A DNA stretch of 39,799 bases, from contig JAJTGB010000007.1 in NCBI GenBank assembly GCA_021298995.1, forward strand, positions 1 to 39,799, written 5' to 3'. This DNA is from Comamonadaceae bacterium (GTDB taxonomy: Bacteria; Pseudomonadota; Gammaproteobacteria; Burkholderiales; Burkholderiaceae_C). The notes below the pieces were generated by a model. The model did not search any database, was not told where the DNA came from, and saw only the letters and a program-made list of their open reading frames with translations. A program made the translations under genes and the position numbers. Below are positions 37,633 through 39,799 of this stretch, one piece after another; position 1 is the stretch's first letter; every line of letters begins with the position of its first letter.

Positions 37633-39243
37633 ATGTCCCAAACTGAGGCCCCGCCAACCATCATTCTTTGCACACTGAATGCAAAGTTTATTCATGCTTC
37701 TTTGGGCTTGCGCTATCTCATGGCCAACATGGCTCGACACGGTAGCCCTCAATTGGCGCAGCGCACTGCCTTGCTTGAGTTTACGCTGGCTCGGCAAACG
37801 GAGGACATGGTGCATGAGCTGCTTCAGCAGCTGGGTCCTTTGAGGGCAGGCCAAGCGCAAATCATTGGATTTGGTGTTTACATTTGGAATGTGATTCAAA
37901 CCACAGAATTGGTGCGAGCACTCAAAAGTCAAAGACCCGAGCTGACAATTGTTTTGGGTGGGCCTGAGGTGAGTCATGAAACAGAGACGCAAGAAATTGT
38001 GCGTTTATCCGACTTCGTCATTTCTGGCTGGGGCGACGTTAGCTTTCCCAAGTTGTGTCTTGCGTTGATCCAAGGCCCCAAACCTTTGATGAAGATGATT
38101 CAGGGCGAGCAACCGCCGCTCAGTGACATTGAATTGCCGTATCGCGAATTCAGCGACACAGATTTGGCCAACAGGGTGCTGTATGTCGAGGCATCAAGAG
38201 GTTGCCCCTTCAAATGTGAATTCTGTTTGAGTGCCCTAGACAAAACAGCATGGGCTTTTGACTTGTCACCTTTTTTGCAAGAACTTGATACGCTGTATCA
38301 GCGTGGGGCTCGAAATTTCAAGTTTGTCGATCGCACCTTCAATTTGAAGATTGAAGCTTCTGCACAAATTTTGCAATTTTTTCTGGATCGACTGCAGCAT
38401 GACTCGACACCGGCATTGCTAGTGCACTTTGAAGTGGTGCCAGACCACCTGCCAGATCGCCTGAAAGAGCTGATTGTTCAGTTTCCACCTGGCGTTTTGC
38501 AATTTGAAGTGGGCATTCAGTCCTTCAATGAAGAGGTTCAGCAGCGCATTTCAAGGCGACAAGACAATGTCAAAACAGAAGCCAATTTGAGATGGCTTCT
38601 CACCGAGTCCAATGCCCATTTGCACACAGATTTGATTTTTGGCTTGCCAGGCGAGACACTTCAAAGTTTTGCAGAAGGTTTTGACCGACTCCTGCGAATT
38701 GGCCCCCAAGAAATTCAATTGGGCATCTTGAAACGCTTGAGAGGAACCCCGATTGCAAGGCACACGCAAGCATTTGGCATGGTTTACGACGAACTGCCCC
38801 CTTACGTCATTCAGCAAAACAATGACATTGACAGAGAGACGCTGAAGCGTTTTACCAGACTGGCCAAGTACTGGGATTTGATCGCCAATTCGGGACGATT
38901 CAAACAAACGCTGCCCTTGATTTTGCAAGCTCATGCGCCGCATCATTCACCGTTTTGGGCGTTCATGTCATTTGCCGATCATCTTTGGCAGCAAACTCAA
39001 AAGACCTACGGCCTGACCCCTGAGGCACTAGTCGATGCGGTGTTTGCTTATTTAACTGATTCGCGCTTGCTTGATGAGTCCTTGGTTCGCAAGACTTTGT
39101 TGAAAGATTATTTGGCCAGTGGCGCTAGAGGCCGTCCTCTGTGCCTTGCGCACGAAAACTTGCCATTGGGTGGCGATAGGCTGGGTTCAGGCCAACATAC
39201 TCTGCGTGAACGGCAAGACAGGCATGCCGATCTTCAGAAGTAA
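37633..39243 (+). CDS. B12-binding-domain radical SAM protein (DUF4080-like)
   Basis: N-terminal cobalamin-binding-like region (IIGFGVYIWNVIQTTELVRALKSQRPELTIVLGGPEVS) plus RGCPFKCEFCL (CxxxCxxC). ORF track start at 37618 is an upstream TTG. Confidence 0.9.
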   Translation: MSQTEAPPTIILCTLNAKFIHASLGLRYLMANMARHGSPQLAQRTALLEFTLARQTEDMVHELLQQLGPLRAGQAQIIGFGVYIWNVIQTTELVRALKSQRPELTIVLGGPEVSHETETQEIVRLSDFVISGWGDVSFPKLCLALIQGPKPLMKMIQGEQPPLSDIELPYREFSDTDLANRVLYVEASRGCPFKCEFCLSALDKTAWAFDLSPFLQELDTLYQRGARNFKFVDRTFNLKIEASAQILQFFLDRLQHDSTPALLVHFEVVPDHLPDRLKELIVQFPPGVLQFEVGIQSFNEEVQQRISRRQDNVKTEANLRWLLTESNAHLHTDLIFGLPGETLQSFAEGFDRLLRIGPQEIQLGILKRLRGTPIARHTQAFGMVYDELPPYVIQQNNDIDRETLKRFTRLAKYWDLIANSGRFKQTLPLILQAHAPHHSPFWAFMSFADHLWQQTQKTYGLTPEALVDAVFAYLTDSRLLDESLVRKTLLKDYLASGARGRPLCLAHENLPLGGDRLGSGQHTLRERQDRHADLQK

Positions 39244-39253
39244 GGGCCAATCT

Positions 39254-39799
39254 ATGCGCCGAAATCTTGTATTTGTCTTTCTTCAAATTGCACTGCTAAT
39301 TTCCATCCAAGCAGCTGAAGTCACTGTGGCTGTAGCTTCCAACTTCAGCTTACCTATGCGAAAAATTGTGGCGCAATTTGAAGCTGAGTCTGGCCACAAA
39401 GTACGACTTTCATTGGGTTCAACGGGAGCCTTTTATGCGCAGATCAAAAATGGTGCGCCTTTTCACCTATTGCTTGCGGCGGATCAGGAAACGCCCGCTC
39501 GATTAGAAAAAGAAGGTCTGGGGCTTGCAGGTACTCGATTTACTTATGCTCAAGGCAGACTGGTTCTTTGGAGTCGACAAGCTGGACGGGTCGATCCAGA
39601 AGGGGAGATCCTAAAAACAGGTCGTTTTCAAAAACTAGCTTTGGCCAATCCCAAACTAGCGCCTTATGGCGTTGCGGCCATGGACACACTTCAAAGTTTG
39701 AGCTTAACTGAACAGCTCAAGTCAAAGTTTGTGCAAGGTGAAAACATCAGCCAAGCCTATCAATTTGTGGAAACTGAAAATGCCCAAATTGGCTTTGTC
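39254..39799 (+). CDS. modA: Molybdate ABC transporter substrate-binding protein ModA (3' truncated by window end)
   Basis: My translation from ATG 39254: MRRNLVFVFLQIALLISIQAAEVTVAVASNFSLPMRKIVAQFEAESGHKVRLSLGSTGAFYAQIKNGAPFHLLLAADQETPARLEKEGL...; open to the window edge, hence absent from the ORF track. Confidence 0.9.
   Translation, partial: MRRNLVFVFLQIALLISIQAAEVTVAVASNFSLPMRKIVAQFEAESGHKVRLSLGSTGAFYAQIKNGAPFHLLLAADQETPARLEKEGLGLAGTRFTYAQGRLVLWSRQAGRVDPEGEILKTGRFQKLALANPKLAPYGVAAMDTLQSLSLTEQLKSKFVQGENISQAYQFVETENAQIGFV

Noticed and set aside
1-39799. Transposase, integrase, phage or toxin-antitoxin system
   Set aside because: No transposase, integrase, phage structural or TA-like protein was recognised in any ORF despite the tRNA at the left edge, and no tRNA 3'-end duplication (att-like repeat) was noticed.

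Overview
The window is about 39.8 kb of betaproteobacterial chromosome. Gene content and order suggest Burkholderiales/Comamonadaceae (inference). The left part is mostly housekeeping: tRNA-Pro(GGG), csp, clpS-clpA, a HerA/DUF853-type ATPase, yebC-purD-PlsC-like-hemF-nadD-rsfS-rlmH-maf, and a TrhO(YceA)-GST fusion. From 12.6 to 22.6 kb there is a compact minus-strand run of 11 genes: a Bug-type SBP, gluconokinase, a small conserved protein, TRAP transporter DctPQM, an SDR, an idonate-dehydrogenase-like ADH, a VOC protein, an EthA-like Baeyer-Villiger monooxygenase and an alpha/beta hydrolase. The remainder holds MFS transporters (one frameshifted), RidA, a class-V aminotransferase, monomeric isocitrate dehydrogenase, a three-gene Rieske ring-hydroxylating oxygenase cluster, a CoA-binding/MetY/acyl-CoA synthetase/enoyl-CoA hydratase cluster with overlapping genes, a DUF4080-type radical SAM protein, and the start of modA (cut by the window end). 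The most striking unexplained structure is an array of five GTT-N4-AAC dyads at exactly 15-bp spacing (28165-28239), directly upstream of a 127-aa uncharacterised basic-tailed protein. Other notable items are an apparent in-frame palindromic-repeat insertion in gluconokinase, the TrhO-GST fusion, a histone-H1-like tail on RsfS, an intercistronic hairpin in the TRAP operon, and overlapping dyads upstream of the Rieske oxygenase. All family calls are from reading translated sequence; no database search was run.
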